A model generated the notes under the pieces. That model worked only from the letters and a program-made list of their open reading frames with translations. It had not been told where the DNA came from and did not search any database. The position numbers were made by a program, and so were the translations under genes. From Corallincola holothuriorum (lineage in GTDB: Bacteria > Pseudomonadota > Gammaproteobacteria > Enterobacterales > Neiellaceae), in contig NZ_QPID01000001.1 of assembly GCF_003336225.1 (NCBI RefSeq), positions 186,001 through 250,000 on the forward strand: a DNA stretch of 64,000 nt. Reading direction: 5' to 3'. Each line of letters opens with the position of its first letter. Positions within the stretch are counted from its first letter, which is position 1. Shown here piece by piece: positions 37,449-46,527 of this stretch.

Positions 37449-39188
37449 GTGAGCGAAACTACGCAACAATCGAATTTTAAGCGCCTTATTTCCTATATGA
37501 AGCCCTATAAGCTGGGTTTCATCGCGGCCATTGTTGCGATGGTTGGTTACGCCGGTATCGATTCATTATTTATCTATTCCATTAAGCCATTAATTGATGA
37601 GGGCCTGACAAATAAAAACCCCGGGGTGCTGACTTACGCGCCGATATTTGTGGTGGGTGCGTTTTGTCTTCGTGGATTATTTAATTTTGTCTCTACCTAT
37701 TGCTTGTCGTGGGTAGGTAGCAACGTAGTGATGACGATGCGGCAATCACTGTTCGATCATATGATGCGAATGCCTGTGCCCTATTTTGATTCGCAAACCA
37801 CCGGTCAATTGATATCCAAGATCACCTATGACACCGAGCAGGTCGCAAATGCTGCGAGCAAGACCTTGGTAATCATCGTTAAAGAAGGTGCGTTTGTCGT
37901 CGGTATGCTGGCTTTGATGTTTTATCAGAGCTGGCAGTTGTCACTCATATTTTTACTTATCGGTCCGATCATCGCTGTGGTCGTGCGTTTCGTCAGTAAG
38001 CGGTTTCGGAAAATTAGTCGTCAGATCCAAAATGCGATGGGTAATATCACCACCTCCGCCGAGCAGATGCTAAATGGCCATAAAGTGGTGTTAACGTTTG
38101 GCGGACAAGCGATCGAGTCTGAGCGGTTTAGAAAGATCAGTAATAAAACCCGCCGCCAAAATATGAAAATGGTTGCTGCCAGTGCCATTAGCGTACCGGT
38201 GATTCAAATTATTGCCTCTTTCGCCTTAGCCACAGTGCTGTTTGTTGCAAGTTTTGACAGCATGATGGAAACGCTCACTCCTGGCACCTTTACCGTCATC
38301 ATCACCTCCATGATCATGTTACTGCGGCCCTTGAAGCAGCTCACTTCGGTCAATAGTCAATTTCAAAAAGGGATGGCTGCTAGTGCCAGTATTTTTGCTG
38401 TTTTAGACGAAGAAGAGGAAACTGATAACGGCACGAAAGAGTTAGTAAGAGCGAAAGGTGACTTACGGATTAACAACGTCACATTCACCTATCAAGGCAA
38501 AGAAACACCCGCGTTAGAGAACATCAACCTCAGCATTGAACCCGGGCAGACGGTGGCATTGGTCGGGCGTTCCGGGAGCGGCAAGTCAACCATTACTAGT
38601 TTGCTGACTCGTTTCTATCCCTATCAGGATGGCACTATTACCCTTGATGGCATTGAGGTAAATGATTTTAAATTGGCCAATCTAAGAAGCCAGTTTGCTA
38701 CCGTATCTCAGCACGTTACGCTGTTTGACGATACTATCGCTAACAATATCGCTTATGCCTGTGATGACAGTGTTACCCGGGAGCAAATAGAGGCAGCGGC
38801 TAAAAGTGCACACGTTTTAGAGTTCGCGCAATCTATGCCCGACGGCTTGGATACCCAAGTCGGTGAAAACGGCGTGATGTTATCTGGCGGTCAGCGCCAA
38901 CGCATAGCGATAGCTCGCGCATTGCTGCGGGATGCGCCTATTTTGATCCTCGATGAAGCGACTTCCGCCCTCGATACTGAGAGTGAGCGTCATATTCAGG
39001 GGGCTTTGGAGGCGCTACAGGCTAACCGCACCAGTCTGGTCATTGCCCATCGGCTTTCAACCATTCAGAACGCCGATAAGATCGTCGTACTTGATGGTGG
39101 TCGGATCATCGAACAGGGCACTCATGAGGTGTTGCTGGCGAAAGATGGTTCCTATGCTCAACTCCATAAGATGCAATTTGGTGATTAA
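37449..39188 (+). CDS. msbA: MsbA, lipid A/LPS flippase
   Basis: MsbA flips core-lipid A across the inner membrane using ATP. The 579-residue half-transporter has six helices in the first 320 residues followed by an ATPase domain with Walker A LVGRSGSGKSTITSLL, the signature LSGGQRQRIAIARALL and Walker B ILILDEATSALD. The start is GTG at 37449. Its stop overlaps lpxK (TAATG), and the msbA-lpxK pair is conserved because both act on lipid A. Confidence 0.96.
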   Translation: MSETTQQSNFKRLISYMKPYKLGFIAAIVAMVGYAGIDSLFIYSIKPLIDEGLTNKNPGVLTYAPIFVVGAFCLRGLFNFVSTYCLSWVGSNVVMTMRQSLFDHMMRMPVPYFDSQTTGQLISKITYDTEQVANAASKTLVIIVKEGAFVVGMLALMFYQSWQLSLIFLLIGPIIAVVVRFVSKRFRKISRQIQNAMGNITTSAEQMLNGHKVVLTFGGQAIESERFRKISNKTRRQNMKMVAASAISVPVIQIIASFALATVLFVASFDSMMETLTPGTFTVIITSMIMLLRPLKQLTSVNSQFQKGMAASASIFAVLDEEEETDNGTKELVRAKGDLRINNVTFTYQGKETPALENINLSIEPGQTVALVGRSGSGKSTITSLLTRFYPYQDGTITLDGIEVNDFKLANLRSQFATVSQHVTLFDDTIANNIAYACDDSVTREQIEAAAKSAHVLEFAQSMPDGLDTQVGENGVMLSGGQRQRIAIARALLRDAPILILDEATSALDTESERHIQGALEALQANRTSLVIAHRLSTIQNADKIVVLDGGRIIEQGTHEVLLAKDGSYAQLHKMQFGD

Positions 39189-40198
39189 TGCTGTCACCAC
39201 TTCCTAAAGCCTGGTACGACGGCAGCCTATGGCCCAAACTATTGGTTCCTTTTTCTGCGCTGTTTCACATGATAAGCCGGTTACGCCGTTGGTATATTTG
39301 CCGTTATCGCCAAGTTGAGCCGCAGGTTCCGGTGATAGTCGTTGGCAATATCAGTGTCGGAGGCACAGGCAAGACTCCACTGGTTATTTGGCTTTGTGAG
39401 CATCTTACGGAAAAGGGCTATCGTGTCGGTGTTGTGTCGAGAGGATATGGTGGCAATGCGCCGACCTACCCATACCATTTGCAAGCTGATAGCCGAGCAG
39501 AGCAGGTTGGTGATGAGCCACTGCTGATTGCTCGCCGGACGGGCGTGCCAGTGGTCGTTGGTGCAGATCGGTTGGCAGCGATAGAATTGCTACTGCATAG
39601 TGCGGATGTCGACCTGATTATCAGTGATGATGGGCTTCAGCATTACCGTATGGGCCGGCACATTGAGATCGCTGTGATAGATGGTGACAGGCAATTGGGT
39701 AATGGTTTGTTGTTGCCTGCTGGCCCTTTACGGGAAACGAGTCGGCGTCTATCGGAAGTGGATTTTATTATTCAAAATGGTGGTGAGCTGGGTACCGAAG
39801 CAAAGGGGCGCTACCAGATGTTACTTGAACCTGATCCCCCTACACCTGTTGATGGTGAAGCAGAGCAAGTACCAATCGAGCAGCTGGGCTCTCTCGCTTT
39901 AGCGGCAGGCATAGGAAATCCACAAAGGTTTTTCTCATTGGTTACTCAGCTCGGCGGCAATGTAGTCAAAGAGACACCACTAGCAGATCACTGTGGATTC
40001 AATCCGCAATTGCTGCTTCAACTTCAGGGGGAGGCGGCTTGTTTGCTGGTCACTGAAAAGGACGCAGTTAAGTGTCAAAGCAACGGTCACGTAAATTTGT
40101 GGTATTTACCCATCTCTGCGCAGCTACCAGATCATTTTTTGTCGCAGTTGTGCGATAGGATTAACCAGGAAGACAGAGTTAACCATGTTAAAAGATAA
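39188..40198 (+). CDS. lpxK: LpxK, tetraacyldisaccharide 4'-kinase
   Basis: LpxK phosphorylates the 4' position of the lipid A disaccharide precursor. The 336-residue protein starts with a membrane-associated helix region ([21 protein letters not shown]), then has the P-loop [47 protein letters not shown] and the conserved [13 protein letters not shown]. The start overlaps the msbA stop, and the end overlaps ycaR by 14 bases. Confidence 0.96.
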   Translation: MLSPLPKAWYDGSLWPKLLVPFSALFHMISRLRRWYICRYRQVEPQVPVIVVGNISVGGTGKTPLVIWLCEHLTEKGYRVGVVSRGYGGNAPTYPYHLQADSRAEQVGDEPLLIARRTGVPVVVGADRLAAIELLLHSADVDLIISDDGLQHYRMGRHIEIAVIDGDRQLGNGLLLPAGPLRETSRRLSEVDFIIQNGGELGTEAKGRYQMLLEPDPPTPVDGEAEQVPIEQLGSLALAAGIGNPQRFFSLVTQLGGNVVKETPLADHCGFNPQLLLQLQGEAACLLVTEKDAVKCQSNGHVNLWYLPISAQLPDHFLSQLCDRINQEDRVNHVKR

Positions 40199-40373
40199 GA
40201 AATTATTAGAAATAATCGCTTGCCCTTGTTGTAAGGGAAAGCTGCTATTTACTCCAAACAAAGACGCGCTACTTTGCCGGTTTGATAAGCTGGTGTTTGC
40301 TATTGATGATGGCATACCCGTGTTGTTAGAAAGTGAGGCGCGCACCGCGACTGAAGCTGAGATGGCGGGATAA
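40185..40373 (+). CDS. ycaR: Trm112-family protein YcaR
   Basis: YcaR is a 62-residue zinc-ribbon-like protein of the Trm112 family. It contains [16 protein letters not shown], a later cysteine in [21 protein letters not shown] and a short acidic tail. In E. coli, ycaR also lies directly after lpxK, between it and kdsB. Eukaryotic Trm112 activates methyltransferases, but no bacterial partner is evident here. The kdsB gene that often follows is absent; a 320-base gap comes next. Confidence 0.93.
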   Translation: MLKDKKLLEIIACPCCKGKLLFTPNKDALLCRFDKLVFAIDDGIPVLLESEARTATEAEMAG

Positions 40374-40693
40374 CATCAAACGTTGCCACAAGCTGCATAA
40401 TACATTCAGTTAGTCTTTAGCTATCTATTCAGTTGTTTTATAACTTCACAGCTTGCTTACCCTAACTATTCAGTCAATATCCGGTAAGTCAGCTGCCGCT
40501 ATTGCACGGCGACTATCTGTTTATGAGTCATTTTTTAACCAATAGTAGACCGATGAGCCAAATCAAGGCATAGTGACGTAGATCACCTTTTTTGGTGTTC
40601 CTGAATAGGGCGTCGCAGGTTGCGGCTTTGCTATATCGATAGCAGAACAGCAAAGCTAGCTGTCAGATATTTATATTGTTTTAGGAATAAAAT
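40374..40693. other. 320-base gap with CRP-like site
   Basis: No gene is visible here. At 40572-40587 AGTGA-CGTAGA-TCACC preserves the inner GTGA-N6-TCAC core of a CRP site and is the clearest regulatory signal in front of the gene at 40694. A short CACC-T6-GGTG hairpin follows near 40585-40598. Confidence 0.4.
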
Positions 40694-41389
40694 ATGGTTG
40701 AAGCGATTACCGGAATGTTGTTAACGGTTGTGGGCGTAGTGGTATTGGCCAAACAAGTTGCATTAAGAAATCATTCCGGCAGGCGCTATTTTGACTCTCT
40801 GACGCGAGGGAAAATGCTGTGTTGGAAGAGTGAAGAGTTGATGCGTGTTCGCAGAAGCCTGCAGTATGGAAAGATTTTTATTGGTTTTCTAGCTTTCATA
40901 CTGCTTTCGGTACTGTTGGGGGCAATTTCGGCCCATGTTATACCTTCTACGGCCTATGTTGTTTTAACTATTACTATTTGTATTCTCTGGGCGTCTCTGC
41001 AATTTCCGGGTGAATTTAAGAAAGAATTTTTTTCCGGTAAGCCACTGTTGATGGTTTGCATTCTGTTGCCTTGGCCACTGCTATTGTTGGATTGGATGGT
41101 CGACCTTCACCCTGGAATGTTGTTCGGTTTTGTCAAGGACCTGCAGTTGTTTGGGGTGAGTGATCCAAATCGTTTTCAGCTTGCCTTCTATCTTTCTTGT
41201 TTGCTGACCTGCATTGTGTTTTGTTTGCGGATTATTATTTTGCTGGCGATGTCGTTGCCTGCTTTGGTGTTAGCCAACTGCTATCGCGTGCAGCAAAGAG
41301 TTCTGCATTGCTCTCATTGGTGTTGGCGTCGTAGCTCTGTGGCTGTTGTTGCTATTTTGGCTGGGGTCTACCTCAGTTGGATAGGTTAA
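40694..41389 (+). CDS. Unrecognised polytopic membrane protein
   Basis: I do not recognise this 231-residue protein. It is strongly hydrophobic with about six membrane segments (around residues 3-20, 58-80, 84-100, 114-134, 160-183 and 213-229) and a basic cytoplasmic loop near 25-57 (RNHSGRRYFDSLTRGKMLCWKSEELMRVRRS). Near the C-terminus a cysteine/tryptophan/arginine-rich loop, LHCSHWCWRRS, precedes the last helix. GGAATAAAAT precedes the ATG. It stands alone between ycaR and gltA with its own terminator and a CRP-like site upstream, so it is probably transcribed separately. Codon use looks like the neighbours. Confidence 0.65.
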   Translation: MVEAITGMLLTVVGVVVLAKQVALRNHSGRRYFDSLTRGKMLCWKSEELMRVRRSLQYGKIFIGFLAFILLSVLLGAISAHVIPSTAYVVLTITICILWASLQFPGEFKKEFFSGKPLLMVCILLPWPLLLLDWMVDLHPGMLFGFVKDLQLFGVSDPNRFQLAFYLSCLLTCIVFCLRIIILLAMSLPALVLANCYRVQQRVLHCSHWCWRRSSVAVVAILAGVYLSWIG

Positions 41390-41411
41390 CAGTCACTAGT
41401 TTTTTTTAGAC

Positions 41412-41439
41412 AAAAAAGGCAGCCGAAGCTGCCTTTTTT
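41412..41439. terminator. Bidirectional intrinsic terminator
   Basis: A perfect 12-bp stem (41412-41423 and 41428-41439) built from AAAAAAGGCAGC and its complement with loop CGAA serves both the gene at 40694 and gltA on the opposite strand; each orientation ends in six T. Confidence 0.92.
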
Positions 41440-41458
41440 AATCTTTGAGCAAGACCAA

Positions 41459-42742
41459 TCAACGTTCTTCTGTTGATTTGAATCCTTTATCTATTTCACC
41501 GATATATAGCTGGCGTGGACGGCCGATCTTCTGGCCTGCGTCACTCATCATTTCATTCCAATGAGCTATCCAACCAACCGTGCGTGACAGCGCAAAAATC
41601 ACTGTGAACATATTGGTCGGAATGCCAATCGCTTTCAAGATAATACCAGAGTAGAAATCTACGTTAGGGTAGAGTTTCTTCGAAACGAAGTATTCATCTT
41701 CCAGCGCGATCCGCTCAAGCTCCATCGCTACATCAAGCAGAGGATCTTTGATCTTTAACTTATCGAGAACTTCGTGACAGGTTTCGCGCATCACAGTTGC
41801 TCGTGGATCATGGTTCTTGTAAACACGGTGACCAAAGCCCATCAAGCGGAAAGAATCATCTTTATCCTTCGCGCGTTCGATAAACTCAGGAATGCGGTCA
41901 ACATTACCGATCTCTTCAAGCATGTTGAGGCAAGCTTCATTGGCGCCACCATGAGCTGGGCCCCATAGAGAAGCAATACCTGCCGCGATACAAGCGAACG
42001 GATTAGCACCAGAGGAGCCGGCCAAGCGAACGGTCGATGTTGAAGCGTTCTGCTCGTGATCAGCATGCAGGGTAAATATTCGATCCATCGCTTTAGCAAC
42101 GATAGGATCTGGTGTGTATTCTGCACACGGTGTAGCGAACATCATGTAAAGGAAATTCTCTGCATAGCCGAGATCATTTCTAGGGTACATGAATGGCTGA
42201 CCGACATTGTACTTAAAGCACATTGCGGCGATTGTTGGCATTTTAGAGATCAGTCGGTAGGCTGCGATCTCACGATGACGTTCATTGGTGATGTCCAATG
42301 AGTCGTGATAGAAGGCTGACATGGTACCAACCATGCCACACATGATAGCCATCGGGTGCGCATCTCGGCGGAAGCCCTGCAAGCATCGTGTGAGTTGTTC
42401 ATTCAGCATCGTGTGTTCGGAAACAATACGGCTAAATTCTGCATATTGCGTTGCATTGGGCAGTTCGCCGTACAACAGCAGATAGCATACTTCGAGATAG
42501 CTAGCGTTGTTCGCTAAATCGTCGATAGCATAACCGCGGTGTTGCAGGATGCCCTTACTACCGTTGATGAAGGTGATCGTAGACTCGCACGATGCGGTCG
42601 AAAGAAAACCTGGGTCAAATGTGAAATAACCATATTTGCCGAGGGTTCTGATATCTATTACGTCATGGCCCGCGGTACCGGAAAGCACGGGGAGTTCTAT
42701 CTCCTGGCCACCGACGTGAAGAACTGCTTTCTTCTCCGTCAT
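41459..42742 (-). CDS. gltA: Citrate synthase
   Basis: GltA condenses acetyl-CoA and oxaloacetate to citrate. The 427-residue protein is of the hexameric, NADH-sensitive Gram-negative type, with [27 protein letters not shown] at the N-terminus, the catalytic histidine segments [13 protein letters not shown] and [14 protein letters not shown], and a conserved aspartate in VDFYSG. The start at 42742 ([12 protein letters not shown]) aligns with E. coli GltA and has AAGGAG upstream. It is divergent from sdhC across a 460-base control region, as in E. coli. Confidence 0.97.
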   Translation of the reverse strand: MTEKKAVLHVGGQEIELPVLSGTAGHDVIDIRTLGKYGYFTFDPGFLSTASCESTITFINGSKGILQHRGYAIDDLANNASYLEVCYLLLYGELPNATQYAEFSRIVSEHTMLNEQLTRCLQGFRRDAHPMAIMCGMVGTMSAFYHDSLDITNERHREIAAYRLISKMPTIAAMCFKYNVGQPFMYPRNDLGYAENFLYMMFATPCAEYTPDPIVAKAMDRIFTLHADHEQNASTSTVRLAGSSGANPFACIAAGIASLWGPAHGGANEACLNMLEEIGNVDRIPEFIERAKDKDDSFRLMGFGHRVYKNHDPRATVMRETCHEVLDKLKIKDPLLDVAMELERIALEDEYFVSKKLYPNVDFYSGIILKAIGIPTNMFTVIFALSRTVGWIAHWNEMMSDAGQKIGRPRQLYIGEIDKGFKSTEER

Positions 42743-42940
42743 TTCAGGATTCTCCTTATTGGAATTGTATGATGCTCCCAAAATTAAGCGCAGTATTATT
42801 AACCGCTGCATAGGGCAGCTGTCAATTATCTATGCATTAAATCCCGTCTTGGATGCATAATTTATCATTATTACAAGTTAGTACCTGATTACAACATCTC
42901 TTGAAACAAAGATCTATTTCAGAGGTGAATAGAATTCTCC

Positions 42941-42954
42941 CTGATACAAATCAA
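42941..42954 (+). promoter_or_regulatory. FNR-type site between gltA and sdhC
   Basis: CTGATACAAATCAA matches the FNR consensus TTGAT-N4-ATCAA at 9 of 10 positions. It is centred about 53 bases upstream of the predicted sdhC transcription start and could influence both divergent promoters in response to oxygen. Confidence 0.55.
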
Positions 42955-42965
42955 AATTTAAAGAA

Positions 42966-42994
42966 TTGTAATAAAAAAATGTCGTGGATATACT
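42966..42994 (+). promoter_or_regulatory. Sigma-70 promoter of sdhCDAB
   Basis: TTGTAA (42966-42971), a 17-base spacer and TATACT (42989-42994) form a good sigma-70 promoter. Initiation near 43001 would give a leader of about 200 bases before sdhC. Confidence 0.55.
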
Positions 42995-43202
42995 GCCCAC
43001 ACTACGCCCTCAAACGTAGGCAGAATGCGGCTTTGGCGCGCCAAAATGGTGCTTTTCAAACAACTGTTTGTCTAAAATGTGATCCGCATATCATTTTTGG
43101 GGTAATAACTTTATATCCCGAAAGTAATATGATGGTTAGGGCGTAAAAAAATACGACATTAAAAAAATAAATAGAGGCTCTTAAGGGCCGAGTGAGTCGG
43201 AT

Positions 43203-43577
43203 GTGAAAAAACAAAGACCCGTTAATTTAGACCTAGCAACAATTCGCTTTCCAGCGACGGCCATTGCGTCGATATTGCACCGCGTCAGTGGCGTCATTAT
43301 GTTTGTTGCAATTGCTATTCTACTTTGGCTACTAAATATTTCTCTTACCTCAGAATCCGGATTTAATGAAGTAAAGGCGATGATTGATGGCTGGTTTGTT
43401 GGTTTTGTCCTGTGGGGCATTCTGACAGCGCTGGCATATCACTTTGTCGGTGGCATTCGTCACTTATTACAGGATCTTGGATATTTTGAAGAACTCGAAA
43501 GTGGTATTCGCTCTGCCCATGTAGGTTTTGCGCTCACCGCTGTTCTGTCTGTTTTGGCGGGGGTATGGGTATGGTAA
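43203..43577 (+). CDS. sdhC: Succinate dehydrogenase cytochrome b556 subunit
   Basis: SdhC is a membrane anchor of complex II that binds heme b and ubiquinone. The 124-residue protein has the family start KKQRPVNLDLATIRFPATAIASILHRVSG, three membrane helices and the heme-ligand histidine in AYHFVGGIRHLLQD (His80). The start is GTG at 43203; no in-frame ATG exists, and an ATG two bases upstream is out of frame and hits a stop at once. The 3' end overlaps sdhD. Confidence 0.95.
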   Translation: MKKQRPVNLDLATIRFPATAIASILHRVSGVIMFVAIAILLWLLNISLTSESGFNEVKAMIDGWFVGFVLWGILTALAYHFVGGIRHLLQDLGYFEELESGIRSAHVGFALTAVLSVLAGVWVW

Positions 43578-43921
43578 CTAATGCTGCTATGTTAGGCCGA
43601 AGTGGCGTGCATGACTTTGTCTTGTTACGTGCGTCGGCGATTGTTTTAGCTCTCTATTCAATTTTTATTGTCGGTTTTGCTCTTTTTACACCAGAGATGA
43701 CCTACGGCGTATGGCACGGCTTGTTCAGCACATTAGCCATGAAGGTTTTCACTTTTCTCGCATTAATCGGTCTGCTTGTGCACTGCTGGATCGGAATGTG
43801 GCAAGTGTTAACTGATTACATAAAGTGCTCGGCGCTGCGTGCCGCATTACAGTTCTTCATTAATTTAACTGCAGTTGCTTACGTCGCCGCAGGTCTGTTT
43901 ATTCTCTGGGGGGTCAAGTGA
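43571..43921 (+). CDS. sdhD: Succinate dehydrogenase membrane anchor subunit
   Basis: SdhD is the second membrane anchor of complex II. The 116-residue protein has three helices, the N-terminal [25 protein letters not shown] and [15 protein letters not shown], which carries the heme/quinone-site residues. The ATG at 43571 aligns with E. coli SdhD; another ATG at 43565 is two codons earlier. It overlaps sdhC and sdhA. Confidence 0.95.
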   Translation: MVTNAAMLGRSGVHDFVLLRASAIVLALYSIFIVGFALFTPEMTYGVWHGLFSTLAMKVFTFLALIGLLVHCWIGMWQVLTDYIKCSALRAALQFFINLTAVAYVAAGLFILWGVK

Positions 43922-45684
43922 GCATTCCAACATTTGAATTCGATGCCGTCGTCATCGGCGCCGGTGGTGCCGGTATGCGCGCCGCACTGCAAATTTCTGA
44001 AGAGGGCAAGTCTTGCGCTTTACTCTCCAAAGTCTTTCCTACTCGTTCACATACGGTCTCTGCTCAAGGTGGCATCACCGTTGCGTTGGGTAATGCCCAC
44101 GATGACGATTGGCAATGGCATATGTATGACACGGTAAAAGGTTCCGATTATATCGGTGATCAGGACGCCATTGAGTACATGTGTAAAACCGGCCCAGAGG
44201 CGATCATTGAATTAGAAAAGATGGGGCTGCCTTTTTCTCGCTTTGAAAATGGTCGTATTTATCAACGCCCATTCGGTGGCCAATCAAAAGCATTTGGGGG
44301 CGAACAGGCCGCACGCACGGCCGCTGCCGCTGACCGAACTGGTCATGCTTTATTGCACCTCCTTTATCAACAGAACATTAAGAACAAGACCAAGGTATTT
44401 AGTGAGTGGTACGCACTGGATTTGGTTAAGAACCAAGATGGGCACATTGTTGGTTGTACCGCCATTGATATCGATTCAGGACAGGTTGTCTATTTCAAAA
44501 GTAAAGCGACGGTATTAGCCACTGGTGGTGCTGGTCGGATTTATGCTTCAACCACTAATGCGCATATTAATACTGGTGATGGCGTTGGTATGGCGCTGCG
44601 TGCCGGGGTTCCGGTTCAAGATATGGAGATGTGGCAGTTTCATCCCACAGGTATCGCTGGCGCGGGCGTGTTGGTGACTGAAGGGTGTCGCGGTGAAGGT
44701 GGCTATCTACTAAATAAAGATGGCGAACGCTTTATGGAACGCTATGCGCCAAATGCCAAAGATTTGGCTGGCCGTGACGTTGTTGCGCGTTCGATTATGA
44801 CGGAGATCCGTGAGGGGCGCGGTTGCGATGGCCCTTGGGGCCCGCATGCTAAATTGAAACTCGACCATTTGGGCGAAGAGGTACTTGAGTCCCGTTTGCC
44901 TGGCATTTGCGAGTTATCACGCACCTTTGCCCATGTTGATCCCGTGAAAGAGCCGATCCCAGTGATCCCAACCTGTCATTACATGATGGGTGGTATACCT
45001 ACTCAGGTGAGTGGCCAGGCGATCACTGTTGATGCGCAGGGTAACGAGAAGCCTGTAATTGGTTTGTTCGCTGTCGGCGAGATCGCTTGCGTATCGGTTC
45101 ATGGGGCAAACCGCCTTGGTGGCAATTCACTATTGGATTTGGTGGTGTTTGGTCGTGCGGCAGGTAAACACTTGGGTGAAGCGCTTGATGCCATGAGCGA
45201 ATCCCGTGATGCCTCTGAGTCAGACTTGGAAGCCAGCTTAGCGCGTATGAATCGGTGGAACAGCACCCAGCAGGGTGAAGATCCGGTGCAAATTCGTAAA
45301 GACCTGCAGCAGTGTATGCAGTTGAATTTCTCAGTGTTCAGGGAAGGCAACGCGATGGCTGAAGGCATGAAAGAGTTGGGTGAGATACGCGAGCGTTTAG
45401 CTAATGCGCGACTTGATGATACGAGCCAGCAGTTCAACACCCAGCGAATTGAATGCATGGAGTTGGATAACCTGATGGAAACGGCTTACGCCACAGCTAA
45501 ATCTGCCAATTTCAGAACGGAAAGCCGTGGCGCACATAGCCGTGAAGATTATCTCGAACGAGATGATGGTAACTGGCTGTGCCACACCCTCTATATGCCT
45601 GAGTCAGAAGAGATGCTTAAGCGAGATGTCAATATGACGCCTAAGCTGCGTGATGCGTTTCCGCCAAAAGCTCGTACATACTAA
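43918..45684 (+). CDS. sdhA: Succinate dehydrogenase flavoprotein subunit
   Basis: SdhA holds covalent FAD and oxidises succinate to fumarate. The 588-residue protein has the FAD motif [14 protein letters not shown], the flavinylated His45 in [14 protein letters not shown], and active-site stretches [28 protein letters not shown] and [20 protein letters not shown]. The start is GTG at 43918, overlapping the sdhD stop (GTGA). sdhB follows after 15 bases. Confidence 0.97.
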   Translation: MSIPTFEFDAVVIGAGGAGMRAALQISEEGKSCALLSKVFPTRSHTVSAQGGITVALGNAHDDDWQWHMYDTVKGSDYIGDQDAIEYMCKTGPEAIIELEKMGLPFSRFENGRIYQRPFGGQSKAFGGEQAARTAAAADRTGHALLHLLYQQNIKNKTKVFSEWYALDLVKNQDGHIVGCTAIDIDSGQVVYFKSKATVLATGGAGRIYASTTNAHINTGDGVGMALRAGVPVQDMEMWQFHPTGIAGAGVLVTEGCRGEGGYLLNKDGERFMERYAPNAKDLAGRDVVARSIMTEIREGRGCDGPWGPHAKLKLDHLGEEVLESRLPGICELSRTFAHVDPVKEPIPVIPTCHYMMGGIPTQVSGQAITVDAQGNEKPVIGLFAVGEIACVSVHGANRLGGNSLLDLVVFGRAAGKHLGEALDAMSESRDASESDLEASLARMNRWNSTQQGEDPVQIRKDLQQCMQLNFSVFREGNAMAEGMKELGEIRERLANARLDDTSQQFNTQRIECMELDNLMETAYATAKSANFRTESRGAHSREDYLERDDGNWLCHTLYMPESEEMLKRDVNMTPKLRDAFPPKARTY

Positions 45685-45699
45685 GGGAGTATCGCAGTA

Positions 45700-46413
45700 A
45701 TGAAAGTCGTATTTTCGCTATACCGTTACAACCCGGACGTAGATAACGCGCCAAGCATGAAGGATTACACACTTGAAGTGCCTGAAGGCTCAGACATGAT
45801 GGTGTTGGACGCTTTGATCTTGCTGAAGGAGCAAGATCCGACATTGGCATTTAGACGGAGCTGTCGTGAAGGCGTTTGCGGTTCCGACGGTGTCAATATG
45901 AATGGTAAGAACGGCTTAGCTTGTATTACCCCGCTGTCAGATCTGTTGGTTGGCGGCAAAGTGATTCTTCGGCCGCTACCAGGATTGCCTGTTGTTCGTG
46001 ATCTGGTGGTTGATATGGCTCAGTTCTATGAAAACTATGAACGTATCAAACCGTACCTGATTAACGATGGTAAACAGCCGCCAGCACGTGAACACCTGCA
46101 GAGCCCGGAAGAGCGTGCCAAGCTTGATGGCTTATATGAATGTATTCTCTGTGCATGTTGCTCAACGTCGTGCCCATCGTTCTGGTGGAATCCTGATAAA
46201 TTTGTCGGTCCAGCGGGTTTGTTACAGGCGTATCGCTTCCTTGCTGATAGCCGTGACACTGCCACAGATGAACGTCTGTCAGAATTAGACGATGCATTTA
46301 GTGTATTTCGTTGCCATGGCATTATGAATTGTGTCAGTGTCTGTCCTAAGGGATTAAACCCAACGAAAGCTATCGGCCATATTAAGTCGATGCTTTTACA
46401 GCGGGCTGTTTAG
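45700..46413 (+). CDS. sdhB: Succinate dehydrogenase iron-sulfur subunit
   Basis: SdhB passes electrons from FAD to quinone through three clusters. The 237-residue protein shows the [2Fe-2S] ligands in CREGVCGSDG and NGLAC, the [4Fe-4S] motif CILCACCSTSCP and the [3Fe-4S] motif CHGIMNCVSVCPKG. AAGGGAG precedes the ATG at 45700. A strong terminator follows. Confidence 0.97.
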   Translation: MKVVFSLYRYNPDVDNAPSMKDYTLEVPEGSDMMVLDALILLKEQDPTLAFRRSCREGVCGSDGVNMNGKNGLACITPLSDLLVGGKVILRPLPGLPVVRDLVVDMAQFYENYERIKPYLINDGKQPPAREHLQSPEERAKLDGLYECILCACCSTSCPSFWWNPDKFVGPAGLLQAYRFLADSRDTATDERLSELDDAFSVFRCHGIMNCVSVCPKGLNPTKAIGHIKSMLLQRAV

Positions 46414-46455
46414 TAGTTAAGACGTCAGGCATTTGTGCTTGGTTTACGTACGACT

Positions 46456-46489
46456 AAATAGCTATTCGGTTACGAATGGCTATTTTTTT
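46456..46489 (+). terminator. Intrinsic terminator between sdhB and sucA
   Basis: AAATAGCTATTCG (46456-46468) pairs with CGAATGGCTATTT (46473-46485) in a 13-bp stem with one G-U pair and a GTTA loop, followed by a run of T to 46489. It would end or attenuate the sdh message ahead of sucA. Confidence 0.85.
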
Positions 46490-46527
46490 GAGAGTTACAC
46501 CACCGGCCAGGGGTGAGAAAACAAGAG

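Larger units (their letters stand above)
42743..43202. other. 460-base gltA/sdhC control region
   Basis: This AT-rich divergent intergenic region holds no convincing gene; the 81-codon open frame at 42901-43146 has no ribosome site and no family resemblance. On the minus strand a candidate gltA promoter has a perfect TTGACA (complement of 42820-42825) and AATAAT (complement of 42795-42800), though with a long 19-base spacer. The plus-strand promoter and FNR-like site are listed separately. A partial CRP-like half-site TGTGA lies at 43078-43082. Confidence 0.5.

Noticed and set aside
42901-43146. 81-codon open frame in the gltA/sdhC gap
   Set aside because: No ribosome site, basic low-complexity translation, no family resemblance, and it overlaps the sdh promoter.
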